64,000 bases of DNA from Fratercula arctica (Eukaryota; Chordata; Aves; Charadriiformes; Alcidae). The notes below the pieces were generated by a model that saw only the letters and a program-made list of their open reading frames with translations, was not told the origin of the DNA and ran no database searches. The position numbers and the translations under genes were made by a program. This document shows, piece after piece, positions 37,586-47,725 of the stretch. The stretch is taken from contig CANTUZ010000003.1 of assembly GCA_947846985.1 (NCBI GenBank), forward strand, positions 124,008,626 to 124,072,625, in the 5' to 3' direction. The number at the start of each line of letters is the position of its first letter. Within the stretch, counting starts at the first letter, position 1.

Positions 37586-38171
37586 GAGAAGAGAGGATCT
37601 AGGGGATGTAGAGATGTAGGAGGCTGGAGGCTGCACCTTGGATTTTGAGGTGCACGGTGATAGAAGCAGCAATGGGCCCAAGGATATAAGGAAAATATCT
37701 GAGGATACTTTATCTGAAGCCCTCTGAAGATGACTGGAGGCGCTTTTTCCTGGATTTTACGCTCCTTTTGAGTCACAGGAATATAGCACTAGAGGGCACC
37801 CACGTATTTCTGCTGGCGGCTGCTCCGGCTGCCTCCCACGGCAGCTCCCACCCCTGGGCTGGCAGCGCTGTAGGCGATTTTCAGCCCATTTCAGGTCCAG
37901 TGGAATCACCCCAAGAGGCCAGTGTTGTGCTCAGAGCTCAGGGTAAGAGGGAATTTTGGATGCCAGCTATTACCAGCGTTGGTTGACAGCAATACACCCC
38001 TGTGATGGCTCCTCTGGTCCTTGGAGGGCTGAGCAGGGTGCTGGGGGCTGCCAGTGCCATGGGTGTCCATCCAGAGGGGTGGTGGGACACCGTGCCAGGC
38101 TGTGCCACAGAGCACACCAGCTGGTAATGCACAACACATGGCTATGAAGGTAGATGGTCTCAATTGGTTTT

Positions 38172-38457
38172 AGAATCATAGAATCATAGAATGGTTTGGG
38201 TGGGAAGGACCCTTAAAGATCTTCTCATTCCACCCCCCTGCCCCAGGCAGGGACACCTCCCACCAGCCCAGGCTGCTCCAAGCCCTGTCCAACCTGGCCT
38301 TGAACCCCTCCAGGGATGGGGCAGCCACAGCTTCTCGGGGCAACCTGGGCCAGGGGCTCACCCCCCTCACACCAAAGAATTTCTTCCCAATCTCTCATCT
38401 CAATCTCCCCTCTGTCAGTGTTAAACCCCCTCATCCCATGGCTCCCCTCCCTGATCG
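38172..38457 (-). mobile_element. CR1 LINE 3' fragment, type A, in CIMIP2C intron
   Basis: Begins AGAATCATAGAATCATAGAA; 5'-truncated at about CCCTGATCGGGTG. Sense to CIMIP2C, 74 bp from the donor repeat. Confidence 0.94.
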
Positions 38458-38530
38458 GGTGTGGGGCTGGCTTTCCCCCACACCCCTCTGGTTTCATCCC
38501 ACCAGCCCCAAGCCCTTGGGAATTGGGTGC

Positions 38531-38641
38531 CACCATGTCCTAGGGACATTGATACTCACAGGCTGACCACCACATCCTAGGGACATCAGTAGTCACAGGT
38601 CAACAACCATGTCCTAGGGACATCGGTACTCACAGGTCAAG
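38531..38641 (-). repeat. CIMIP2C: Three 37-bp tandem units carrying the CIMIP2C splice donor
   Basis: Units are 38531..38567, 38568..38604 and 38605..38641, each with TCCTAGGGACAT and TCACAGG on the + strand. On the - strand the unit joined to the exon gives GACCT/GTGAGT, the next GACCT/GTGACT, and the third AGCCT/GTGAGT. Confidence 0.9.
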
Positions 38642-38746
38642 CGGATGAGGATATCTCTCTTTTTCCTTCGCAGGCAACACAAAGTAAGGAACAATCTGCA
38701 TCGTCCCGCTCTTGTCCCGGTAAAACTCACGGTGCTGCTGGGTCAG
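38634..38746 (-). CDS. CIMIP2C: CIMIP2C internal coding exon
   Basis: The exon begins after TTTATCTGCAG in phase 0 and reads LTQQHREFYRDKSGTMQIVP then YFVLPAKEKERYPHPLD, closely matching mammalian VQQHRKYYQDKTGTVPRVPY and AMPVREPERYPLP. It ends with two bases of a leucine codon at a GTGAGT donor (38633 downward), matching the phase of the last exon. The donor belongs to the last of three 37-bp tandem units (38531..38641), so two similar donor-like sites follow it in the intron. Reading past the first donor meets a TGA at once. Confidence 0.92.
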
Positions 38747-39525
38747 CTGCAGATAAAGACAAGCATCCCGGCGTTTCAGCCCGAGTTCAGCGCTCCAAGT
38801 CTTGTTGGCAGCAGGATTTTGCAGGGGTTGCCATCGCAAGCACATGGCAATCCCCTCCCCGCTCTACAGTGCAGAAACAACAGCCACAGCTGTGCCCGGC
38901 CTCACACACTCAGGGAGCTGCACTAACAGGCAAATTAATAATCATAGAACCATAGAATTGCCCAGGTTGGAAGGGACCTTTAAGATCATCGAGTCCAACC
39001 ACCGACCCAACACTGCCAAGGCCACCACTACCCCATGGCCCTCAGCACCACGTCTGCCCGGCTTTTAAATCCCTCCAGGGATGGCGACTCCACCACTGCC
39101 CTGGGCAGCCTCTTCCAATGCTTCACAACCCTTTCCGTGAGGAAATTGTTCCCAATATCCATCCTAAACCTCCCCTGGCGCCACTTGAGGCCGTTTCCTC
39201 TTGTGCCATGGCCTGTTCCTTGGGAGAAGAGCCCGACCCCCCCTGGCTGCCCCCTCCTTTCAGGGAGCTGCAGAGAGCGAGAAGGTCTCCCCTCAGCCTC
39301 CTTTGCTCCAGGCTGAACACCCCCAGCTCCCTCAGCCGCTCCTCACCAGACTTGTTCTCTGGACACTCAAGCTGCCTCAAGTCAGATCTGACAGCTGAGG
39401 TGCCATCCCTGCCCGCGTGGTTTCAGGCAGAGAGCAGAGGAGGGGACATCTGTCTCCAGCCCCCCGTAGCCAGCAGGACCTGTGGTCACCCTGGCTCCCC
39501 TCCATGGTACCCGCTGTGTCCTCAC
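38747..39525 (-). other. CIMIP2C: CIMIP2C intron between the two internal exons
   Basis: A 779-bp GT-AG intron, more than half of it one sense-oriented type-B CR1 copy (38939..39367). Confidence 0.85.
38939..39367 (-). mobile_element. CR1 LINE 3' fragment, type B, in CIMIP2C intron
   Basis: Begins TAATCATAGAACCATAGAAT and ends in ORF2 with a small deletion near CCAGACTTGTTCTCTGGACA. Sense to CIMIP2C. Confidence 0.95.
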
Positions 39526-39682
39526 CTGGTAAAACCTGCTCAGCTGCTGGGATCGGCTGCCGTCCAGGTTGAAGTGGGTGCGCAGTGGGATGTGTGGGTA
39601 CAGCTCCTTGTCCTCTGCTTGGCATGCTGCCATGGTCCGGGGACCCTGGGAGTATCTCATGGTGGCGTTCCCACAGGTGTTT
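39526..39682 (-). CDS. CIMIP2C: CIMIP2C internal coding exon
   Basis: CIMIP2C (FAM166C, C2orf70) belongs to the ciliary microtubule inner proteins, which bind inside the doublet microtubules of cilia and sperm flagella. The exon starts after an acceptor CCTTCAG and ends at CAG/GTGAGG. Its reading begins NTCGNATMRYSQGPRTMAA, which lines up with the mammalian PYGTTTLKYFQDHRNRAM. It ends YPHIPLRTHFNLDGSRSQQL then SRFYQ, matching the mammalian TRFNLDSHRSTELTNFYQ. The first base completes a codon begun in an upstream exon that was not found; the exon ends in phase 0. The part between these two motifs is about 20-25 residues shorter than in the human protein as I remember it. A sense-oriented CR1 ends only 20 bp before the acceptor. 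Confidence 0.88.
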
Positions 39683-39702
39683 CTGAAGGAAAGTGGTGGT
39701 TT

Positions 39703-40131
39703 TCATAGAATCACAGAGTGGTTTGGGTGGGAAGAGACCCTTAAAGCCCACCCAGTGCCACCCCCTGCCCTGGGCAGGGACACCTCCCACCAGCCCAGGT
39801 TGCTCCAAGCCCCGTCCAACCTGGCCTTGAACCCCTCCAGGGATGGGGCAGCCACAGCTTCTCGGGGCAACCTGGGCCAGGGGCTCACCCCCCTCACACC
39901 AAAGAATTTCTTCCCAATCTCTCCTCTCAATCTCCCCTCTGTCAGTGTAAAACCCTTCCCCCTCGTCCCACGGCTCCCCTCCCTGATCCAGAGTCCCTCC
40001 CCAGCTTTCCTGGAGCCCCTTTAGGGCCTGGCAGGGGCTGGAAGGTCTCCGCGGAGCCTTCTCTTCTCCAGGCTGAACCCCCCCAGCTCTCTCAGCCTGT
40101 CCTCCCAGCAGAGGGGCTCCAGCCCTCTGAA
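39703..40131 (-). mobile_element. CR1 LINE 3' fragment, type A, abutting a CIMIP2C acceptor
   Basis: Begins TCATAGAATCACAGAGTGGT, sense to CIMIP2C. Its 3' end is 20 bp from exon 39526..39682, so that intron end contains almost no non-CR1 sequence. Confidence 0.95.
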
Positions 40132-40928
40132 TGTGGTATGTACCCTCTTTCCAAAACCCAGGGCCAGGCTGGGGCAGAGAATTCCTGAGGACACGGCACT
40201 GGCTGGCCCTGGGAGCAGGGCAGGGCTGCACAGACTCCTTTCTACCACTTCATCTGCCCCGCAAAGACATTATTTGGAAGTTCCTTTAGTTCTTGGCATG
40301 CTCAGAGCTGTAAATCCAGTTATCACTAATAATGAATGGTAAAAAAGAACAACTGTTTTTGTCTCTTCAGCCACCCTTCAGCTTGTTGGACTCCCCATGT
40401 GTTCCCAGAGCGTGGAAATAATGTCATTATTATTATTCCTCCAGCTTCTCACAATGGCTGTGAGCAATCAGCTTTCCTGCAAAGCCCGATGTGCTGAGAC
40501 GCTGCTGAATTTCACACGAATCAGTGGAACCTGCTTCTTTCCAGCAAGCAAACTCCCCCAAGGCACATTGGATTTAATTTTGCTGCAGCCTGAGAGGCTC
40601 TGCCTCCGCCTCTAACCTGAAACCAGCCTTGCAGCTGGTGCAGGAGACCCTGGCTCTGAGGGCAGAGCTGTATCGTCCTGCAAAAGCCAGGAGAAGAAAA
40701 GGAATATCTAAGGGATAAAGAAGGAAATACAGCCCTTTCCCCTTGCTGCCAGGGCAGAGAAAACAGAGCTGCTGGAGAAAGGAGATAACTGAAAGTGAAA
40801 ATCGATGGCAAACCACTTTTAGTGCATCCCCTGGTCAACGAGAGCCTGGGCCTCGCTGAGTCCTGAACCTTGTGCCCCCTCCCCAGGGATGCTGCAGTGG
40901 GTGGGTTTTGAGATTACGTGGGTGAATC
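40132..40928. other. Unique sequence, 5' side of CIMIP2C
   Basis: Probably CIMIP2C intron or 5' flank. No first exon recognised. A leader-like frame on the + strand (40397..40615) resembles nothing known. Confidence 0.5.
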
Positions 40929-41180
40929 ATGGAATCACAGAATGGTTTGGGTGAGAAGGGACCTTTAAAGCCCCTCCAGTGCCAACCCCCTGCCCTGGGC
41001 AGGGACACCTCCCACCAGCCCAGGTTGCTCCAAGCCCCGTCCAACCTGGCCTTGAACCCCTCCAGGGATGGGGCAGCCACAGCTTCTCTGGGCAACCTGG
41101 GCCAGGGGCTCACCCCCCTCACACCAAAGAATTTCTTCCCAATCTCTCCTCTCAGTCTCCCCTCTGTCAGTGTAAAACCA
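40929..41180 (-). mobile_element. CR1 LINE 3' fragment, type A (left arm of inverted pair)
   Basis: Begins TCATGGAATCACAGAATGGT and stops abruptly after GTCAGTGTAAAACC, where a + oriented copy starts without spacer. Confidence 0.95.
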
Positions 41181-41311
41181 AGGTGTTCAAGGCCAGGTTG
41201 GACGGGGCTTGGAGCAACCTGGGCTGGTGGGAGGTGTCCCTGCCCAGGGCAGGGGGTGGCACTGGGGGGCCTTTAAGGTCTCTCCCAACCCGAGCCACTC
41301 TGTGATTCCAT
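41181..41311 (+). mobile_element. CR1 LINE 3' end, type A (right arm of inverted pair)
   Basis: From AAGGTGTTCAAGGCCAGGTT to CACTCTGTGATTCCATG. Complementary to about 130 bp of the preceding copy. Confidence 0.93.
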
Positions 41312-42504
41312 GTGCGGCTGGTGACATTGCCCTGCCATGCTGTTCACCTCTACCAGTATCAACAGGCCAGAAATCCAAAGCAAAGCAGTAAATAGAGATA
41401 TCTGATATGTGAGTACCCTGTTGCTTGTCACGCTCCACAGTGTTGGAGGAATATTTGCGTGATCTGGTCCAGGTGCCAAAAATGGGGGGATGTGATTTAA
41501 GCCCACGAGCCCCCATAGAGCCAAACCCAGCCTGCAGCCCCGGGCAGGGGCAGAGGAGTCCATCACCCGGGTGTCGGGCCCCGCAGCTCATAGCGTTGGG
41601 GCCGTTCCCCTTACAGCCTGGCTGCCCTTTGCCGAGTTGCTGGAGCAGCTGAAGAAGAGGAGAAACGAGAGACTGGCAGCAAACCCAGTTTGGGGTTAAA
41701 GTGGTGAGATCTGAACTGGGAGGGGGCTGTCAACCAGTGCTGAAAATGATGCTCTCAAAAGACCAGAGGAAAAATTAGATATATATATATAAATTAAATG
41801 ATTTTATATATGTATATATATGTCCTACAAATATAGCTCTGCCTGCAAGGGAGAACTGGACTCCAGCAGCTCGGAGAGCAGCAGGGAGAGGGCTGGACGC
41901 CAGCCACGCACGTAACCCCACCAGCGCGGAGCCTCCTGGCGCCTGGGCTGGCTTTATATCAGGGGAAATCTGCCAGGGACGGGCATTCCCACCCCGGGCA
42001 AGGGCTGCCCGGGGCAAGGGCATCCCCTGGCAGTTTGGACCAGCGCTGGCTGCAGCACGAGTCTTTGCTTACCCGAACAAAAGGAGACATGAAAGAAAAC
42101 AAGAGAAGAGGGGGAGAACATAGGTGATGATGGGAAGGGGCTGGGGCAGGGGGAAGGCGAGGCAAAAATCAACGCAGCTCATTGGGGCAAGAGACATTTG
42201 GGGTCTGTCAGGGAGAGGAAAAGCCCCCCAAATCCTCCCAGGACCAGGGGGTGCATTAGCAGGGTGCACGGGGAGACGTCTGCCTCTCTCAAAGGCCGCA
42301 TGCATTATTCACTGCCCTCCTGCGATGTGCGTGAGGGGGAGGAGGAAATCCACCCTCTACAACTGCCAATAAAAAGGACAACCCCTGACCCATGTAAAAC
42401 AGCCCCAGGAAACACGAAGACGTGGGGTTGGAAGGGCAGAGCGGTCGGGAGATGGAGTCTCTGCAGTGCCCGGCTCCTACAGCATGTGTTAAATGAAGTC
42501 TTAT
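41312..42504. other. Unique sequence with an AT-rich microsatellite
   Basis: A TATATA-rich stretch lies at 41775..41826. No exon recognised, although TTCGG/GTAAGC on the - strand at 42074 resembles a donor. Confidence 0.5.
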
Positions 42505-43012
42505 GAAAGGACGGGTGCAGGGTCCATGGGGCAGGGTGCAGGACCCATGAAGGGTGCAGGGCCCATGGGGCAGGGTGCAGGACCCATGAAGAGTGCAGGG
42601 TCCATGGGACAAGGTGCGGGATCCACGAAGGGGGCATAGTCCATGGGGCAGGGTGCAGGACCCGTGAAGGGTGCAGGGCCCATGGGGCAGGGTGCAGGAC
42701 CCATGAAGGGTGCAGGGTCCATGGGACAAGGTGCGGGATCCATAAAGGGGGCAGGGTCCATGGGACAAGGTGTGGGATCCATGAAGGGTGCAGGGTCCAT
42801 GGGGCAGGGTGCAGGACCCATGAAAGGTGCAGGGTTTTTGGGATGGGGTGCAGGACCCATGAAGGGTGGAGGGTCCGTGGGGCAGGGTGCAGGATCCATG
42901 AAGGGTGCAGGGTCCATGGGACAGGGTGCAGGACCCATGAAGGGTGCAGGGTTTTTGGGATGGGGTGCAGGACCCATGACGGTTGCAGGGTCCGTGGGGC
43001 AGGGTGAGGGTC
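42505..43012. repeat. 39-bp G-rich minisatellite
   Basis: About 13 units built on GGTGCAGGGTCCATGGGGCA and GGGTGCAGGACCCATGAAG. Unit length is divisible by 3, so both strands give open frames with 13-residue proline/glycine repeats; not a gene. Confidence 0.93.
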
Positions 43013-44552
43013 CCCAAGGTGCCGGTCTGGTTGTCCTCAGCCCCTACCTGCTGCCAGTTGTGTCCAGGCTGTGGAAGGTCCCTGCGCTGCGGTTCCCCTG
43101 GATCGGTCCTGTTTGGTTCTGCCTGGCCCAGCTGGGTCACAAACACCACCACCGGGCAACCACGGGAGCCCGGGAACACCCCACGGAACCCCCAGCACCC
43201 TGAGATCCCCAGCACCCCCAGCACCCTTTCTTGAACGTCCCCTGCACCCAGCGCATCCACCCATCCACCCCTCACCACCCTGGCTCCATGGCCTGCAGCC
43301 CTCCCCAACAACCCCCGCACCCCCCCGCCCTCCACAAACATCCCCAGATTCACATTTTTTAGGCTTTCTGGGATTTTTTTCCCAGCTCTATGTATAGGGG
43401 GGATAGTAGGTGCTGTTCCTGCCCGAGGAGGGCAACCAGGGACCTGTCCTGGAAAGGCTTTGGGAAGGGTCTTCCCGAGAACCAGTGTTAAAAAAAAATG
43501 CTATTGCACACAGAGATCTGCACATTGTACTAAAATAATGCCTGTAAAATGATCTTTGCTTGTAGGGGCCACTGGGAGGCGTGGGAATTGGAGAGGGTCT
43601 TCTTGATTTGCACCTCAGCTCTGAGATATTTCAAATTTAAAAAAAAAAAAAAAAAAAAAAAGGAAGAAGAAGAAAAGAAAAAGAAAATGAAAGGAAATAG
43701 AAATCCAGGGGCTTTAAGCACCTTCCTCACGCTCGGACATCGCAGTGCCAGCTCTGGAGGAGGTCTCCCAGCTGCCTTCTCTCCGTCGGGTCGTGCAGCA
43801 GACTGTGTCGGTCTCCCCGGGTTGCTCAGCCTCCAGTCTCGGCATTTCCAAAATCGTCGCTTTCCTGGAGGACGGATCTGCTGGCGAGTCCATGGGCCAT
43901 CCCCGGGTCGAGCCGTGCATCCCCATCCCCCTGCCCCAGTGGCCAAGCTCCTGCTGCCGTCCCCTCTCCTTCCCAGCGAGATGGGAACTCAGCCACCACG
44001 GGACTGGGGAGGCACTGGGAGGGCTGGGATCCATCACCGGGAGTTTGCCACGGGCACGGCAGACCCATAGCAGAAACCCACCGCCCGTCCTCACGGCTGG
44101 CTCCTCTCTGCGGGGCGGAGAGATGAGGAAAGCTGCTTTCTCTGACAACTGCTGATTTTTTGGCTGGTGGAAGGGGACTGGCCCTCCTCCGGCTGGGGAC
44201 AGGGCAGCCAGAGCAGGGGACAGGGGCTGCTGGTGCAGCCGGAGGAGAAGGGAGCCGGTGGGAGGCTTGAAGGGGGTGAAGAAGCTGCTGAGGGAGAGGA
44301 GAAGGGCTGTGGTGGAGGGAGAGGCAGCTCAAGGAGGAAAGTTCTTGGGGAGCCAAAGGTGGGACCGGCTGCGTTCAAGGCTTTCTCTAGGGAGAGCGGA
44401 CAAAGGTGCTGAGGACGTGCTGGGAGGGTCCCAGAGCTACGAGGAGATGCCACCCACCTCCAAATCCCAGGGTGTTTGTGCCCTGGAGCATGGCCCGGGG
44501 AGATGATGTGGAGCCCCAGGTGCCACGCTGCTCATCCTGCCCTGAGGAGCCG
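43013..44552. other. Unique sequence with poly(A)/purine tract
   Basis: A run of 23 A at 43639..43661 continues as a GAAGAAAAGAAA purine tract. No gene recognised. Confidence 0.5.
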
Positions 44553-45088
44553 TACTGGTGAGGCCCCACCTGGAGGGCTGTGTCCAGGTTTGGGCCCCTC
44601 ACGCCAAGAAAGACATTGAGGGGCTGGAGCGTGTCCAGAGAAGGGCAACGGAGCTGGTGAGGGCTCTGGAGCACAAGTCTGGTGAGGAGCGGCTGAGGGA
44701 GCTGGGGGTGTTCAGCCTGGAGCAAAGGAGGCTGAGGGGAGACCTTCTCGCTCTCTCCAGCTCCCTGAAAGGAGGGGGCAGCCAGGGGGGGGTCGGGCTC
44801 TTCTCCCAAGGAACAGGCCATGGCACAAGAGGAAACGGCCTCAAGTGGCACCAGGGGAGGTTTAGGATGGATATTGGGAAGAATTTCCTCACGGAAAGGG
44901 TTGTGAAGCATTGGAAGAGGCTGCCCAGGGCAGTGGTGGAGTCGCCATCCCTGGAGGGATTTAAAAGCCGGGCAGACGTGGTGCTGAGGGACGTGGGGTA
45001 GTGGTGGCCTTGGCAGTGCTGGGTTAACAGTTGGACTCGGTGATCTGAAAGGTCCCTTCCAACCTGGGCAATTCTATGGTTCCATGAC
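44553..45088 (+). mobile_element. CR1 LINE 3' fragment, type B
   Basis: Starts in ORF2 ([20 protein letters not shown]) and ends CAATTCTATGGTTCCATGA. Confidence 0.95.
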
Positions 45089-45467
45089 CTTTGCAAGGGA
45101 CTGCACTCAATGGCTGCCCTTTGCTGCATTTATCCATGACCATGACCATGGCCGAGGGCTCCTGAGGCAGGAGGTGGCATCAGGGCTGCTGCTAAAATGT
45201 GGCTTGTGTCAATAGAGAAGCTCACAATGGCCACTCTGCTTCAGCACGAGCGCTGGGGTCAGCTAGCAGGGGGAGAGCCACAAACCTCGTATTTATCCAA
45301 CGCAATTAGGTGGGCTGATGGCCCATGGTGTCAAGGAAGCCCAGGGAAGGTCTCTGAGAGCACATCCATCTGTCCCTCCTCCCCTGGCAGCAGCGGAAGC
45401 TCCACTCAACCTTTCAGCCCATTTTTACAGAGGGATGAACATCCAAGCGTTGTGCAAAACATCCCAT
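45089..45467. other. Unique sequence
   Basis: Nothing recognisable between two CR1 copies. Confidence 0.5.
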
Positions 45468-45529
45468 AACAGTTGGACTGAATGATCTTAAAGGTCTTTT
45501 CCAACCCAAATGATTCTATGATTCTGTGA
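45468..45529 (+). mobile_element. CR1 LINE 3' end, very short
   Basis: About 62 bp only: CAGTTGGACTGAATGATCTT then AAAGGTC and GATTCTATGATTCTGTGA. Confidence 0.85.
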
Positions 45530-46517
45530 CACAGGGACCCGCTGTTACCAAGGATGCCGAGCTCTCGCCTCTCCCCTGCACGGCTGCACCAGGGGAGGAC
45601 ACTCAGCTCAGAAGATCTCGCGAGGGCACCTTCCAAGCACTGATTTACACAGAAATGTTCACTGCTTCGCCTCGGATTTGCCATTCCCCCTTTCTTAGCA
45701 AGCCCTTTCACTTGCTCACCCTTCTCCTTATCTACAAAACCTCCCTCCACAGCCTTTTCCCCCTTTTTTCCAGAGACGGAGACACGCGTGCGGAGCTGCC
45801 CGCTGCAGCTCTCGAAACCACAGATGATGCCACGAGGCGGCTTCACCCCACAAAGCCTCACTCCTGAGAGCCGCTTCCCTCAGGTTCTTTAAAATGAAGG
45901 AGACTGGCCGAAATTCTGTAATTTTAAAGAGACTGGGCTGCAGGGAGGACGACAGCAGACGGAGGGAGACTTGCAGTGGCAGAGCCAAGGTCGGGAAGAG
46001 CTGGGATCTGAAAGATGGAGTCCATGAGCGGAGCGATGAGAGACGGCAGGGGACAAGGCTTGGTCACAGCCCTTTTTCCGCTCATTCCTTGTCCCCAGTT
46101 TGAGTAGTCATGAGTAAATCTCTTGGACGCTCCCCATGCACCTCCAGGCCACAGCCCTGCTCCATCAATGGGCAGTTCGTCAACGGCGGCTTCGGTTCCC
46201 TCTCTGTGGGGCTAAACTGGCGTGACCGCGCTCCAGGGAGCTGCGCTGTGAGTGACAGCGGTACAGCGCCCAGCATCTCCCCAGGGAAAGGGCAGGAGAA
46301 GCTCCAGAAAGGTGCTTTGGGTTGGATGTTTGCCCTCCATGGGCTGGGGCTGGGGGGGGGGGAGCTCCTCGTTACTCCCCCTCCGAGGCCGCGGCTCAGT
46401 CCTGGCTGTTGGGGCAAAGGGGCAGCGCGAGGAAGAGCAGGGCCGAAAAAAGGGGGATTATGGCGGGAAATGAAGAAATGCACATTGCTGTACCTCAGGG
46501 CAAGGAGGCTCTGGCAC
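45530..46517. other. Unique sequence, no gene recognised
   Basis: The frame starting at 46110 enters the 16-bp repeat and owes its length to it; its unique N-terminal part resembles nothing known. Confidence 0.5.
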
Positions 46518-47725
46518 CTGCTGTCCCCAAAGCACGCTGTCCCCAAAGCCCATAGCAACAAAGCGCACTGTCTCCAAAGCCTGCTGTCCCCAAAGCACGC
46601 TGTCCCCAAAGCCTGCTGTCCCCAAAGCTCATTGTCCCCAAAGCCTGCTATCCCCAAAGCTTATTGTCCCCAAAGCATGCTGTTCCCAGAGCCTGCTGTC
46701 CCCAAAGCACACTGTCCCCAAAACCTGCTGTCCCCAAAGCACATTATCCCCAAAACCTGCTGTCCCCAAAGCATGTTGTCCCCAAAGCACGCTGTCCCCA
46801 AAGCACACTGTCCCCAAAGCCTGCTGTCCCCAAAGCTCATAGTAACAAAGCACACCGTCCTCAAAGCCTGTTGTGCCCAAAGCTCACTGTCCCCAAAACC
46901 TGCTGTCCCCAAAGCACATTATCCCCAAAGCCTGCTGTGCCCAAAGCTTGTCCCCAAATCCTGCTGTCCCCAAAGCACATTGTCCCCAAATCCTGCTGTT
47001 GCCAAAGCACGCTGTTCCCAAAGCATGCTGTCCCCAGAGCCTGCTGTCCCCAAAGCACGTTGTCCCCAAAGCATACTGTCCCCAAAGCACGCTGTCCCCA
47101 AAGCACGTTGTCCCCAAAGCATGACATCCCCAAAGCCTGCTGTCCCCAAATCACGCTGTCCCCAAAGCCTGCTGTCCCCAAAGCACGTTGTCCCCAAAGC
47201 CTGCCATCCCCAAAGCACTGTCCCCAAAGCACGCTGTCCCCAAAGCATGCCATCCCCAAAGCACTGTCCCCAAAGCACGCCGTCCCCAAAGCCTGCTGTC
47301 CCCAAAGCACGTTGTCCCCAAAGCCTGCCATCCCCAAAGCATGTTGTCCCCAAAGCACACTGACCCCAAAGCACACTGTCCCCAAAGCCTGCTGTCCCCA
47401 AAGCATGTTGTCCCCAAAGCACGCCATCCCCAAAGCATGTTGTCCCCAAAGCACACTGACCCCAAAGCACACTGACCCCAAAGCACACTGTCCCCAAAGC
47501 CTGCTGTCCCCACAGCTCATAGTAACAAAGCACATCGTCCCCAAAGCTCATTGTCCCCAAAGCACGTTGTCCCCAAAGCATGTTGTCCCCAAAGCCTGCT
47601 GTCCCCAAAACACGTTGTCCCCAAAGCACGTTGTCCCCAAAGCACATCGTCCCCAAAGCGCGTTGTCCCCAAAGCACACCGTCCCCAAAGCACGTTGTCC
47701 CCAAAGCACGCTGTCCCCAGAGCCC
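46518..47725. repeat. 16-bp minisatellite, about 75 units
   Basis: Units of TGTCCCCAAAGCACGC or TGTCCCCAAAGCCTGC. As 16 is not divisible by 3 and the unit has no stop in any frame, frames of 300-450 codons appear on both strands with a 16-residue period (SPKHAVPKACCPQSTL-like). These are not taken as genes. Confidence 0.97.

Larger units (their letters stand above)
34623..38633 (-). other. CIMIP2C: CIMIP2C last intron
   Basis: A 4.0-kb GT-AG intron. It holds CR1 copies at 34909, 36967, 37497 and 38172, unique sequence at 35.70-36.97 and 37.59-38.17 kb, and at its 5' end the three-unit splice-donor repeat. Confidence 0.85.

Noticed and set aside
42069..42305. Possible CIMIP2C first exon: donor TTCGG/GTAAGC in the required phase 2
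   Set aside because: The upstream translation (FSCFLSCLLLFG) does not resemble the conserved CIMIP2C N-terminus with its MPGYQGH motif.
42289..43353. 354-codon - strand frame with a 13-residue repeat
   Set aside because: It comes from the 39-bp minisatellite; no conserved domain outside the repeat.
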